Program-made: the position numbers and the translations under genes | NCBI RefSeq assembly: GCF_014203605.1 | Contig: NZ_JACHJJ010000023.1 | Location: 91,916-155,915 of the forward strand | DNA length: 64,000 nt | Direction: 5' to 3' | Source of the DNA: Thiemannella venezuelensis | GTDB taxonomy: Bacteria; Actinomycetota; Actinomycetes; Streptosporangiales; Streptosporangiaceae | Notes under the pieces: model-generated | What the model was told of the DNA's origin: nothing | The model's database searches: none | The model's input: the letters and a program-made list of their open reading frames with translations, nothing else | Part shown: positions 26,707 to 35,757 of the stretch, piece after piece | How positions within the stretch are numbered: the stretch's first letter is position 1 | How the letters are laid out: every line of letters starts with the position of its first letter

Positions 26707-26738
26707 CCCGTTGTGGCGATCTTGCCTTCGAGTAGCAT
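26707..26738 (-). pseudogene. Start-codon remnant of a second SDR gene
   Basis: ATG 26738 with an AGAAGG ribosome site opens MLLEGKIATT, the typical N terminus of a mycofactocin-type SDR, then runs straight into repeat copy 2. It begins 46 bases after the cupin gene, so cupin and this SDR were probably one operon before the mftA promoter segment was inserted. Confidence 0.65.
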
Positions 26739-26784
26739 CCACTGACCTTCTGGATCGGCCCGGTTGAGAACCGAATACGGTGAT

Positions 26785-27126
26785 TTACGTGATGCGGAAG
26801 ACGACGACTTTGCGCACCGTCTCCAGCGTCGTCCAACGACAGGTGTCTCCAGGCGCCAGCACACCGACGTCTCCGGGGCCGAATTCGAGCACCCGTCCGT
26901 CCGGGAAATCCACCCGCGACCGGCCGCTGAGGATGACGAACGACTCGTTGCCTTGGGTCTCGTCGAGGACTCCGGGTGTCATCTCCCACACCGCGCCGAC
27001 CTCGCTTTTGTCCTCTCGCACCCAGAGCACAGCAACCGTGATCTGGGTTCCAGGCGTCAATCGCCCAGGGGCGACCGGATAGGTGCCCATAGGTACCTCG
27101 GTCGGCTTGAAACGTGCACTCACCAT
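26785..27126 (-). CDS. Cupin-domain protein
   Basis: A ~113-residue single-cupin protein. The fold is shown by VLWVREDKSEVGAVWEMTPGVLDE, SFVILSGRSRVDF, DGRVLEFGPGDVGVLAPGD and the last strand TVRKVVVFRIT. The acidic WEMTPG...E arrangement resembles ureidoglycine-aminohydrolase/EutQ-like cupins, often of unknown substrate. Start ATG 27126. A two-box motif lies 59 bases upstream, so it belongs to the island's regulon. Confidence 0.75.
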   Translation of the reverse strand: MVSARFKPTEVPMGTYPVAPGRLTPGTQITVAVLWVREDKSEVGAVWEMTPGVLDETQGNESFVILSGRSRVDFPDGRVLEFGPGDVGVLAPGDTCRWTTLETVRKVVVFRIT

Positions 27127-27184
27127 GGCGGCATTCCGATCCTGAGAAGCGCGAAGACTGGCTGGATGACTTGGTGTATGTCTG

Positions 27185-27230
27185 CCCACTATGGAGCCGC
27201 CCCGGATCGGCGGATTGATCTGAAACGCCA
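27185..27230 (-). promoter_or_regulatory. Two-box motif upstream of the cupin gene
   Basis: Box 1 TGGCGTTTCAGATCAATC (27213-27230) and box 2 TCCATAGTGGG, minus strand, facing the cupin gene, in the same register as the others. Confidence 0.65.
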
Positions 27231-27466
27231 CTCGATAGGCGGAGGGTGTCGCCGCGGCTGCGCATCGCCGCACACTGGCCCTGCGTGATGCAGATCATCA
27301 CGCCGTCACCCGCCTGCAGGCCTTACCTGTGCCGACCTGACCAGCGAAAACCCCTGTCCACGACCAGCAGAATGAATCCAACGGGTCAGTGGAACCCTGT
27401 CCGCCCGGCGCGACAGCAAGGCGGACGCGCTGGCCAGGCCGCGAAAACACACCGTAGCCGAACGAC

Positions 27467-28843
27467 TCAGCCGACCACAGAAAGATCATGAGAGGTCGAG
27501 GCGAGACGGGCGGCCACCTCGGTTGCCGCTCGCTGGCCCGACAGGATCGCGCCGTTCATGGTGCCGGACGTCTCATCGGCTGTCTCGGTGCCGGCCCAGT
27601 GCACGAGTCCGACCGGCTCACGCAGGAACGGTCCGAATGTGGTCCATGCCTTCGTCCCGACTGCCGGATTCGGCCCGCCGGGCGCGAACACGTCGTTGCC
27701 CCAGGAGAAGTCGGTGTAGTCGATGATGTGGCGCGCGGGTTCACCGTACAGGTGGACGAGGTGCCTCACGACGCGGCGGCGGCGCTCGTCCTTGTCGTAG
27801 GCGTCGAACCCGCGTCCGTCGCAGAAGACCATGAGGATGCCGGGGCCGTCGGCGGCGGGGCTGACGTCGAAGGTGAGGAAGACGGTCTCGTCGTCGGACA
27901 CTCCCTCTCCCGACAGGCCTTCGTCCCGCCAGAAGGGGCGGTCGTAGGCGACGAAGGCCTTGCTGAGCGCTCCCAGCCGCCAGCTGCGGGAGAGCCCGTA
28001 GTGGCGCTCCGGGAGGGCGGGTGTGAACTCGATGGTCGAGCGGTGTGCCGGCGACGCCGTCACAATGACGTACTGGGCTTCGATCGTGTGCTTGCCGGTC
28101 TCGACCGTGACACGTTCACCGACTGTGGTGATGCGCTCTACCGGGGAGTCGACGAGCACACGGGACCCCAGCGTGTCGGCGAGCCTGCTGACCAGCGTGT
28201 AAGTCGTTCCCAGCACTCGGTCCTGCTGGTCGCCGCCCTCGACGGCGAGCATGTGCTCGATGCCGCCCAGGTTCTTGATGTAGCGCATCACGTTGAACAG
28301 TGACACCTCGCCGACGGGCGCACCCCAGTGCACCAGGCTGAAGACGTTCAAGAACTTCCGGGTGTCCTTCAGGGCGTGCTCTGCGGTCAGCCACTCGCCG
28401 AGCGACATCGAATCATGCCGCGCGGCATGGGGGTGCTCCCAAGGCGATGAGACGGGAAGGCCGTCGACCATCTTCTGCAGCCCGCTCATGATGCGCCAGA
28501 GGTCGAGCATCACCCAGGGCGCCAGGGCGGTGATGCCGTCGGTCTTGCGCCTGCCCCCGAAGGAGATGACCCCTTTGCCCGGACGGAACTGGGGCACGAA
28601 CTCGCAGCCGAGCCGGCTCGCGAGATCGCGTACCGCTGTGTGACCCGGCGCCACCCAGGTCGCTCCAGCATCGACGGAGACACCCGCGATCTCGGCCTTG
28701 CGGATGCGTCCACCGACGCGATCGCGGCCCTCGACGACGACGACGTCATACCCCGCCCGGGTGAGCTGATCCGCTGCCGTGAGTCCTGCGAGCCCGGCAC
28801 CGACGACGACGACGTCGGCGGATCGGGTGCTGGCACTGTTCAT
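27467..28843 (-). CDS. Flavin-containing amine oxidase
   Basis: This 458-residue FAD enzyme of the monoamine/putrescine oxidase type deaminates amines with O2, giving an aldehyde (or imine), ammonia and H2O2. The dinucleotide fold is VVVVGAGLAGLTAADQL, followed by EGRDRVGGRI, DAGATWVAPGH and, at the C terminus, VHWAGTETADETSGTMNGAILSGQRAATEV, the FAD-closing signature. ATG 28843 has GGAGTG upstream. A 26-bp palindrome 50 bases upstream matches a site before the FAD monooxygenase at 30119-31291. The substrate is not predictable. Confidence 0.88.
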   Translation of the reverse strand: MNSASTRSADVVVVGAGLAGLTAADQLTRAGYDVVVVEGRDRVGGRIRKAEIAGVSVDAGATWVAPGHTAVRDLASRLGCEFVPQFRPGKGVISFGGRRKTDGITALAPWVMLDLWRIMSGLQKMVDGLPVSSPWEHPHAARHDSMSLGEWLTAEHALKDTRKFLNVFSLVHWGAPVGEVSLFNVMRYIKNLGGIEHMLAVEGGDQQDRVLGTTYTLVSRLADTLGSRVLVDSPVERITTVGERVTVETGKHTIEAQYVIVTASPAHRSTIEFTPALPERHYGLSRSWRLGALSKAFVAYDRPFWRDEGLSGEGVSDDETVFLTFDVSPAADGPGILMVFCDGRGFDAYDKDERRRRVVRHLVHLYGEPARHIIDYTDFSWGNDVFAPGGPNPAVGTKAWTTFGPFLREPVGLVHWAGTETADETSGTMNGAILSGQRAATEVAARLASTSHDLSVVG

Positions 28844-28892
28844 GATCACTCCGTTCGTGTGTGGCCTGCCGGCCTCTACCTCATCTGCTAAT

Positions 28893-28918
28893 AACTGTAC
28901 TGACGTGTCAGTACAGTT
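28893..28918. promoter_or_regulatory. 26-bp palindrome, probable TetR operator before the amine oxidase
   Basis: Two perfect 12-bp arms (AACTGTACTGAC and its complement) around a 2-base centre. One arm is 11/12 identical to the right arm of the site at 31302-31327. The TetR gene between them (29469-30023) is the likely reader. Confidence 0.8.
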
Positions 28919-28989
28919 CCAAATCGGTGAGGTCATTCATCGGTACGGATGTTGCGGACAACCCATGACGAAGAGCGGCCCGGTCACCA

Positions 28990-29462
28990 GCCCCTCCACA
29001 GCGCAGACATGTCGCCCAGCCGACGGCGGGTGCCGTCGCCGTGTTGAGCGTGAGCCTGCTCACGCTCACGATGGGCATGCCGATCCTGGACAACGCGCTG
29101 CCGGACGTGGCGGTCGAGCCGCACTCGACATCGGACCAGCGGCTGCGGATCGTGGACGTGTGTTCCCTCGTCCTGGCCGGGTCGCCTGTGTCCTTGGCCG
29201 CGATGCCGACCGCTGGGGCGCGAAGGGATGATGCTGGTTGCACCGTCTTCGGCGCGGCGTCATCGACGGTGGTGTTCACCGAGACCGCCGAGGCCGTCGA
29301 CTGCACGGCGCGGACGGCCTGGCACGGCGCCCGAACACCGGCTCTTGTGCGCCGGCATCGCCCGGTCAAGGCCCGCCGCGCACGGGATCGTCGCTCGACG
29401 AGCGAACAGGCCGGTCCTCGGATACCGGGCGACGCCGAACTGAGATCGTCGATGCGCCCGAG
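28990..29462 (+). pseudogene. MFS (DHA2) transporter N-terminal remnant
   Basis: From about 29041 the frame reads LSVSLLTLTMGMPILDNALP followed by IVDVCSLVLAG and VFGAASSTVV, recognisable as helices 1-4 of a DHA2 exporter in degraded form. The motif A Gly/Asp residues are lost, and the remainder of the protein (some 350 residues) is missing. It faces the TetR gene, suggesting a former tetR-exporter pair. Confidence 0.5.
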
Positions 29463-29468
29463 GCGGTG

Positions 29469-30023
29469 CTAAGAGCCGGCAGCGGTGAGGCTCTCCAGCT
29501 CGATGCGCAGGGCGACGAGCTCGGCACGGTCGGGCTTGAGCCCCCATCCGGTCATCAGGCCGGCGCCGTCGACGGCGTTGAGGATGACGGTGCGTGCTCC
29601 CACGGAGAGTCCGTCTTCGGCCATCTCCGCCTTCCAGCGGGCCCCGTCCTCGGCGACGATCTCGGGGACCCCAGGGGTGGCGGCGAGGGCGGCCAGGAGG
29701 AACAGCCGCTCGCCGACAGCGTCGATCCCGTCGCCCTCCAGTGACGCGCGGATGAAGGCGCGCGCCAGGCGGCCAGGCGCCCGGCCGTCCTCGATGCGCT
29801 CCTGCACCGCCTGGTGGAACCGGGCAAGCACGTCGCGGGCCAGCGCGATCCACAGCGCGTTCTTCGAGCTGTAGTGGTAGATCACGGCCCCGCGGGTCAG
29901 GCCGGCCGCGACCGCCACGTCCTCAAGGGTCGCCCGGGCCCCCTGCGACACGACGACGCCCCTCGCGGCGTCCAGGATCAACCGCTTGGTGTCCTGGGGC
30001 CCTCGTCCTGCTGTGCGTCCCAT
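29469..30023 (-). CDS. TetR-family transcriptional regulator
   Basis: A 184-residue protein with helix-turn-helix TLEDVAVAAGLTRGAVIYHYSSKNALWIAL and a C-terminal domain like those of drug-exporter regulators. It lies between two genes preceded by related palindromes (28893-28918 and 31302-31327) and is the best candidate to bind both. No obvious palindrome precedes its own start. Confidence 0.87.
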   Translation of the reverse strand: MGRTAGRGPQDTKRLILDAARGVVVSQGARATLEDVAVAAGLTRGAVIYHYSSKNALWIALARDVLARFHQAVQERIEDGRAPGRLARAFIRASLEGDGIDAVGERLFLLAALAATPGVPEIVAEDGARWKAEMAEDGLSVGARTVILNAVDGAGLMTGWGLKPDRAELVALRIELESLTAAGS

Positions 30024-30118
30024 CAGTCTCTCTCACGTGCCGTAGCGATATCTCTCGGCGATCAGTGTGCCCGACCACCAGGCGACCTCATGACAGTCGG
30101 TGACCCGCAGGCAGGGGC

Positions 30119-31291
30119 TCATGCCCGGCGAACGGCCCGCCTGCGGCTGTTGAACCTCGTCAGTGCCGCCGGGATGGTGGCCAACAGGTCGCCGGCCCCT
30201 CCGGCGAGGGTGGCCACCCGGCTGCGTCCCTGCACCCCGGTGCTGAACTCCACGGCCCGCGCCGTGATGCTCTGCGCCGTCTTGGCGAAGGGGCGGATCT
30301 CGGCTTCGAGCCGCGCGAAGGCGGCCGTGACGTCATCCGTGTCCCGCAGGGACTCGGCCAGCGTCTTGGCGCCCTGCAACGACGCGTGCGCCCCCATCCC
30401 GGACACCGGGTCGATGCAGTGCGCGGAGTCGCCCAGGAGCACGACCCGGCGGGTGTACCAGCGTGGCAGCCGCACCTGCGAGAACCGGGTCAGCTTGGTG
30501 TCTCGAGACTTCCGTGCCGCCACCGCGACCGCGCGCATGTCCGGGCCCAGGCGCTCGACCATGTCACAGACCCGCTCGACCAGCATCGACTCGTCCGGCG
30601 TGGTCGCGCTCGGCACGGGAACAACCGCCATGACCGACGTCTGGTCGGTGTCCAGGAACGGGTAGATCAGCGACAGCATCCCTTCACGAGACGCGATCAC
30701 CGCACGCCCGTCGGGCAGGGGCACATCGGCGTTGATCCACACGTGGGACAGGCCATTGAGGTACACGCTGTGCGCTTGGGAGGCCAACGTCAGCCGGCGC
30801 ACCGTCGAGTGCAGCCCGTCCGCCCCGACCACCATGTCGAATGACTCGGTCGAACCGTCGCTGAACCGGGCCAGGACGTCGTGGCTACGGTGCTCCAGCG
30901 CCTCGAGCCCGACGCCCAGCCGCGTTTGTACCGTGGCGGGCAGGTGCGCAAACAGTCTCGACAGCAGCACCGAACGGCGAGCAAGGCGCCACTCGCCGTC
31001 ACCGTCGATCGTGAGCTCGCGGACCCTGCGGGTGCCCCACCGCACCGACATCGCCGGCGCCGCGAAGGTCACCCGGTCGATGATCTCCTGGCCGCCCATG
31101 AGTCGCAGGACCCGCACCGCTTGAGCGTCCAACTGCAGGAGGTAGCTGCTCGGGTACGGCTCGACCTCCTTGTCTACGAGCACGACCTCCCATCCCTCGT
31201 GTTCCAACCACCACGCCGCGGCGCACCCGGCCATCCCGCAGCCCACCACCAGAGCCCGTCGGCGAACGGGCCCCACCGTCTCGGATGCCAT
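30119..31291 (-). CDS. FAD-dependent aromatic-hydroxylase-type monooxygenase
   Basis: The 390-residue group A flavoprotein has the FAD-binding LVVGCGMAGCAAAWWLE, the conserved middle DG motif (VVGADGLHSTVRRL) and the GD motif LLGDSAHCIDPVSGMGA. It would use NAD(P)H and O2 to hydroxylate or epoxidise its substrate. A palindromic operator ends 11 bases upstream of the start codon. The 36459-37676 gene is a paralogue of the same general type. Confidence 0.88.
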   Translation of the reverse strand: MASETVGPVRRRALVVGCGMAGCAAAWWLEHEGWEVVLVDKEVEPYPSSYLLQLDAQAVRVLRLMGGQEIIDRVTFAAPAMSVRWGTRRVRELTIDGDGEWRLARRSVLLSRLFAHLPATVQTRLGVGLEALEHRSHDVLARFSDGSTESFDMVVGADGLHSTVRRLTLASQAHSVYLNGLSHVWINADVPLPDGRAVIASREGMLSLIYPFLDTDQTSVMAVVPVPSATTPDESMLVERVCDMVERLGPDMRAVAVAARKSRDTKLTRFSQVRLPRWYTRRVVLLGDSAHCIDPVSGMGAHASLQGAKTLAESLRDTDDVTAAFARLEAEIRPFAKTAQSITARAVEFSTGVQGRSRVATLAGGAGDLLATIPAALTRFNSRRRAVRRA

Positions 31292-31301
31292 CTACACTCC
31301 A

Positions 31302-31327
31302 AATTAGTCTGACTCGTCAGTATAGTT
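31302..31327. promoter_or_regulatory. Probable TetR operator before the FAD monooxygenase
   Basis: The right arm GTCAGTATAGTT matches the 28893-28918 site at 11 of 12 bases, and the left half shares CTGAC at the same spacing. It lies just upstream of the ribosome site (TTTGGAG), where a bound repressor would block transcription. Confidence 0.65.
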
Positions 31328-31592
31328 AGGAAGGGGAGGCTGTCCAGGTGGTGGTGTGTTCTTACACTCCCGTAACCGAACGGCCAGTGACGTTAAGGAG
31401 CCTGGCGAGGGCGGCCGAGATACCTCGGAAAGCGGTCGCAGCGATCTTGATTGGCGGTGGCCTGGAGCTTCAGGCGGCGGTCCGGCCGCTCAGGGCTGAT
31501 CCTCTCGGAGTGCCGAGTCGGCACGCGGAAACCGTTGGCGCCGAGAATGACCATGGCATGATCCCAGGATCGGATAATCGTTCGCCGACGGG

Positions 31593-31990
31593 GTGGCGGG
31601 TACGGCACAGTGCTTCATGACAGATAAGGGCCTGGATGCTGGCGGGTTCATCGCACGGAAGTGCCCCTTGAGCCCGCGTGCAGAAGGAGTTCGCGGCCGT
31701 GGTCGATGCCGCCCGCTGCCGTTCTTGCTCCCCTCCGGCCAGGCCGTCGACAGTTCCCGCTTCACCGCGGTCCTGGCCGGCATCAAGGTCCACGTTCCGG
31801 TCGGCCGTCCCCGTATCCGGTCCGGCGCGGTCGCCGCCGACACGGTGTACTCCTCCCGCACCAACCGCGCCAACCGGGGCTCACGCGGCGGTCACCCGGT
31901 CCGCCACGATGCGGCGCTGTGCACCGAGCGCGTTCCTGTCAAGAGAGTCGGTGGACCTCTCTTCTTCCAGGCGGCGGGGCTTCGGGTTAG
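31593..31990 (+). pseudogene. IS5-family transposase fragment
   Basis: A central piece of an IS5 (IS427-like) transposase is readable: GRCRPLPFLLPSGQAVDSS, GRPRIRSGAVAADTVYSS then degenerate sequence. Start, catalytic Glu region and terminal repeats are missing. The remaining parts of 31328-32118 contain no gene besides the promoter region of the chemoreceptor. Confidence 0.55.
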
Positions 31991-32118
31991 TACCGGGTCC
32001 GTCGTCTGAGGATCGGGTGGATACGGCAAAGATCTTTCGGGGCTTCTCAGTACAGGCGGGCGAGGACCGATGGGAGGAGGAACCCGGAAGAGTGCCGGGC
32101 TCTCGCTGAGGAGACGTC

Positions 32119-33744
32119 ATGAAGGCTGCAACCATGCGCACGGACGCGGGCAGGCGTCGGCGGTGGGCCGATATGCCGATCGGCATGAAGATCGCTTTCG
32201 CGATGCTGATCACGCTGCTCGTTTCATCGGCCGCCACGCTCGCCACACTGGTGCAGGCCAGTACCGTGCGCTCGGCGGGCCAGTCCATCTACACCGGCAA
32301 TGTCCAGCCGATGGTGGTGATCTCCGACCTGCGTGACGCGGTCCGGGTACTGCGCCTGGACCAGAACGAGGTCCCCCTGCGCAAGGCGGGCACCGAGGCC
32401 ATGCAGGAGACGCTCGACGAGGTCGACGGCGACATCCACAACATCACCGAGCTGCTGGAGGAGTACCGACCGGTCGCCGCCGCCCCGGACAAGGTCGAGG
32501 AGTTCGTCGACAGCTTCGACGCCTACAGCGTGATCGCCGAGCAGCAGATGCTGCCCGCCGCGCTCAAGGGTGATGTGGCGGCTTATGTGTCGATCAAGGA
32601 CACCGGCCAGGCCGATGAGCTCTGGGAGGCGTGCAAGGCTCTGCTCAAGGAGATGGTGGAGGCCGAGAAGAGCGAGGCCGCCGCCACCGCTGCCGACCTG
32701 GACGCCGAGTACGACCGCGCCGTGGTCTTGTCGGTCGCCTTCCTGTCGGGGGCCGTGCTGCTCGGCCTGGCGCTGGCCGTGTGGGTCTCGCGAGGGATCA
32801 GCCGTCCGCTGCGCGGCGTCGCCGACGCCCTCAGCGCGGTCGCCGACGGCGACCTGGCCGTCGAAGTGCCCGACCCCGGTACCCGTGACGAGGTCGGGGT
32901 GATGGCCGGGGCGTTGCGCCGTTCGCTGGAGGCCATGCGTGCCAGTGTGCAGCAGGTGCTCACCCAGGCCCGACAGCTGTCGGCCGCCTCCGGTGAGCTG
33001 ACCGGCCTGGCGGCGCGCATCGAGTCGGGTGCCACCGTCACCGCGGCGCAGTCGCACAGCGCCGCGGCGGCCGCCGACCAGGTCTCGGCCAGCGTCACCA
33101 CCGTGGCCGGGGCCAGCGAGGAGATGAACGCCGCCATCGCCGACATCTCGCGCAGCGCCGCCAGCGCGGTCCAGGTCGCCCAGCAGGCGATGAACGTCGC
33201 CGCCCAGACCAACGCCTCCGTCGCCACGCTGGGTGCGGCCAGTGCCGAGGTGGGCGACGTGGTCAAGGTCATCAGCAGCATCGCCGAGCAGACCAACCTG
33301 CTGGCCCTGAACGCCACCATCGAGGCGGCGCGCGCCGGGGAGGCTGGCAAGGGATTCGCGGTCGTGGCGACCGAGGTCAAGGACCTGGCTCAGGAGACCG
33401 CCAAGGCGACCGAGGAGATCAGCCGCAAGATCGCCGCGATCCAGGCCAGCAGCACCGAGGCCGCGCGGGCGCTGTCGGAGATCACCGGGATCGTCGAGCA
33501 GATCAACGAGCACCAGACCACGGTGGCCTCGGCGGTGGAGGAGCAGACGGCGACCACGCAGGAGATCAGCCGCAGCGTCGGCCAGGCGGCCACCGGCATG
33601 GACCAGATCGCGCGCAGCGTCACCGACGTCTCGCACGCGGCGGAGGAGTCCAACGCCGGCGCGGTGCAGGCGGCCGGGGCAGCGCAGCAGCTGGCCGATC
33701 TGGCGCGTGACCTCGACCGGTCGATCGCTCACTTCCGCGTCTGA
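32119..33744 (+). CDS. Methyl-accepting chemotaxis-type receptor
   Basis: This 541-residue receptor has a membrane helix at about 25-48 ([20 protein letters not shown]), a four-helix-bundle extracellular domain (~50-200), a second helix ([20 protein letters not shown]), a HAMP domain and a long cytoplasmic coiled coil. The signalling tip [19 protein letters not shown] followed by [15 protein letters not shown] is well conserved. A GAGGAG site precedes the ATG at 32119. No other chemotaxis genes are in view, so it may feed a distant pathway or a non-motility one. A clear terminator follows. Confidence 0.93.
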   Translation: MKAATMRTDAGRRRRWADMPIGMKIAFAMLITLLVSSAATLATLVQASTVRSAGQSIYTGNVQPMVVISDLRDAVRVLRLDQNEVPLRKAGTEAMQETLDEVDGDIHNITELLEEYRPVAAAPDKVEEFVDSFDAYSVIAEQQMLPAALKGDVAAYVSIKDTGQADELWEACKALLKEMVEAEKSEAAATAADLDAEYDRAVVLSVAFLSGAVLLGLALAVWVSRGISRPLRGVADALSAVADGDLAVEVPDPGTRDEVGVMAGALRRSLEAMRASVQQVLTQARQLSAASGELTGLAARIESGATVTAAQSHSAAAAADQVSASVTTVAGASEEMNAAIADISRSAASAVQVAQQAMNVAAQTNASVATLGAASAEVGDVVKVISSIAEQTNLLALNATIEAARAGEAGKGFAVVATEVKDLAQETAKATEEISRKIAAIQASSTEAARALSEITGIVEQINEHQTTVASAVEEQTATTQEISRSVGQAATGMDQIARSVTDVSHAAEESNAGAVQAAGAAQQLADLARDLDRSIAHFRV

Positions 33745-33754
33745 ATCAGCGCTA

Positions 33755-33789
33755 CGGGTGGGGTGGCCTCCCGGGGGTCACCCCACCCG
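33755..33789. terminator. Terminator after the chemoreceptor gene
   Basis: An 11-bp perfect GC-rich stem (CGGGTGGGGTG with its complement) with a CCTTTG tail, starting 11 bases after the stop. Confidence 0.85.
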
Positions 33790-33822
33790 CCTTTGTCTCG
33801 ATCTTCTCGGCGCAGTCGGTTA

Positions 33823-34494
33823 GGGCCTGTATAGAGTGCGGGGCTTCAGGCGGGCCAGAGCCGTGAATCCACAGGATCGCGCCGCGTAGGTGGAGCCCGG
33901 CCAGGTGGCTCGCTGGGGTCTTGTCGAAGCGAAAGGCGAGCCCGCGCCACTCCTTGATCCGATTGATGCGCTGCTCGGTGGTGTTGCGCTGCCTGTAGAT
34001 CCGGGTCATGGCTGACCGGGCGGCCACCGCGACAGCCGCGTTCCTGCTCGGCGGCCCCCTGCAGCGCCGTGGCCACCTCGCCGTCCAGGACCGTCCCGAC
34101 GGCGTGGTGGTGGGTCCGGACCGTGGCGGAGTCCACGCTGACCAGGTCGAGATCGGCCTGCCCGAAGGCCGCGACCGCGGCGATCACCGCCTGCATCAGG
34201 CGATCCAAGACGCCAGCCATGCCCCAGAAGCGAACCGGTCGTAGACGGTGGACCACGGCCCGTACGAAGCAGGCAGATCCCACCGTGGACTGCCAGTGCG
34301 AAACCGCCACATCACCGCGTTGAACTGCTGCCGCAGGTCCGGGACCGGGTCCTGCTCACCCAGGGGCAGGTGAGGTTCGATCCAGGAGCATTCCTCGTCG
34401 GTGAGGTCGCCACACACCATGGCGATGGCCTGCCTACCAGGAGCGGAGGCCGGAACGCAGGTGAATTCCTCTGATCTCAACTCCGTACAGGCCC
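33823..34494 (-). mobile_element. Degenerate IS5-family element
   Basis: Inverted ends GGGCCTGTATAGAG and the complement of GGGCCTGTACGGAG (12/14) flanked by TA bound 672 bases. The transposase is readable on the minus strand only in pieces: DLTDEECSWIEPHLPLGEQ (34480 side), LDRLMQAVIAAVAAFGQ with DLDLVSVDSATVRTHHHA, and RQRNTTEQRINRIKEWRG near 33990. At least two frame changes make it inactive. The element ends at the first base of the stop codon of the luciferase-like gene. Confidence 0.8.
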
Positions 34495-35582
34495 TAAGAG
34501 CCCGCCACCAGGTGAGACAACCGGGGAGCCACCTCTGACCCGAGGAGCTCGAGGCTGCGCCGGTACCTTTCCGGCTCCTGGCCGCGGCCCGGGGCGCCCA
34601 TGAGGAGCGTGCCGAAGCCGCCTACCTCGGCATGGAGTTTCTCGATCTTCTTGACGACCGTCTCCGGCGAGCCGACGAGGAAGAAGTTGTCCACGAGCCA
34701 CTCCAGAGACAGATCCTGCTCGGGCACGGCTGTTCCCGCCAGAAGCGAGCCCAGTCCGAGGTCTTTGAACAATGGGAGGTTGACCTCGGACCAGACCTCA
34801 CCCAGAGGGCCGCTCAGAGCCTGCTGTCGGGCCTCTTCATCGGTGTCGGCGAGCCAGAGGTCCCTCGTGATGCGCCAGTTCGATCGGTTTGGGACGTGCC
34901 CGGCGCTCTTGGCCGCCTCGGCATAAGTCTCCCAGTGCTGGATCAGCGTCTCACTGGAGACTTCCTGGCTGACCGGGCTGTAACCACGCCTGCCCGCCTC
35001 GGCGAGAGTCGGCGACCTGGGTTGCATGCCCGTCATCAGGATCTCGGGATGGGGCCTCTGGAAGGGCTTGAGATGCGGACCGTTCACGCTGGAGGAGAAC
35101 TGGGGCATGTCGGCGGTCCAGTACCGCCCGTCGATACGCCAAGGCCCAGGCTTGGTGAAGATCGCATGGATGATGTCGAGACCCTCGGCGAGCATGCGCG
35201 CGTTCTCCCCGCCCGTCCCGAACAGCTGCGCATCCGTCGGAAAGGCGCCTGGAGCGACACCGGCGACGTACCGCCCGCCAGTCAGATGATCCATCCACAT
35301 CATCCTGTGAGCCAGCGCCACAGGGTTGTGATACGGGATGAGATGTCCAAGGGCTCCGAGCCGAACGCGAGTCGTGGTCTGCGATGCCGCAGCGATCATC
35401 AGTTCGGGCGCGGGACTCGGCTCGTGGCCAAGGGTGTGGTGCTCGGCGAAGAAGACTTCGTCGAGACCGTACTGATCAGCCCATGAAGCGACTTGGAGGT
35501 CCCAGGCGATGACGTCGGAGACGCTGTCCGTGCCGGCCGCGTAATCCAACGCGTACGGAACGCACAAGATCGAAAATTTCAC
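34494..35582 (-). CDS. Luciferase-like flavin-dependent monooxygenase
   Basis: The 362-residue (beta/alpha)8 protein belongs to the bacterial-luciferase superfamily close to limonene-monooxygenase-type proteins: FFAEHHTLGHEPSPAPELMIA, RVRLGALGHLIPYHNPVALAHRMMWMDHLTGGR and GVAPGAFPTDAQLFG. It would use reduced FMN from a partner reductase and O2; the flavin reductase gene 175 bases upstream is that partner in all likelihood. Its stop codon is formed at the junction with the IS5 element, so the last residues may differ from the ancestral protein. Paralogue: 54349-55440. Confidence 0.88.
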   Translation of the reverse strand: MKFSILCVPYALDYAAGTDSVSDVIAWDLQVASWADQYGLDEVFFAEHHTLGHEPSPAPELMIAAASQTTTRVRLGALGHLIPYHNPVALAHRMMWMDHLTGGRYVAGVAPGAFPTDAQLFGTGGENARMLAEGLDIIHAIFTKPGPWRIDGRYWTADMPQFSSSVNGPHLKPFQRPHPEILMTGMQPRSPTLAEAGRRGYSPVSQEVSSETLIQHWETYAEAAKSAGHVPNRSNWRITRDLWLADTDEEARQQALSGPLGEVWSEVNLPLFKDLGLGSLLAGTAVPEQDLSLEWLVDNFFLVGSPETVVKKIEKLHAEVGGFGTLLMGAPGRGQEPERYRRSLELLGSEVAPRLSHLVAGS

Positions 35583-35757
35583 TCTTGACCCTCCACGGGA
35601 TCGATCGAACGCTGGATGGGAGGCTTCAGAACCTCACGTCGACATCTACGGACGGGGAGCCGAGCGCCAGGGGCGCCGGAACGGTTGGCGTGACCCGCCC
35701 GCGCTCTCACATGACCGCGGTACGCCTTCGAGCATCAGCCTCGACGTACGGCGTCGG

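Noticed and set aside
31990..32118. A confident cyclic di-GMP riboswitch annotation
   Set aside because: Only short pieces of the consensus are seen; not enough to call an RNA feature.
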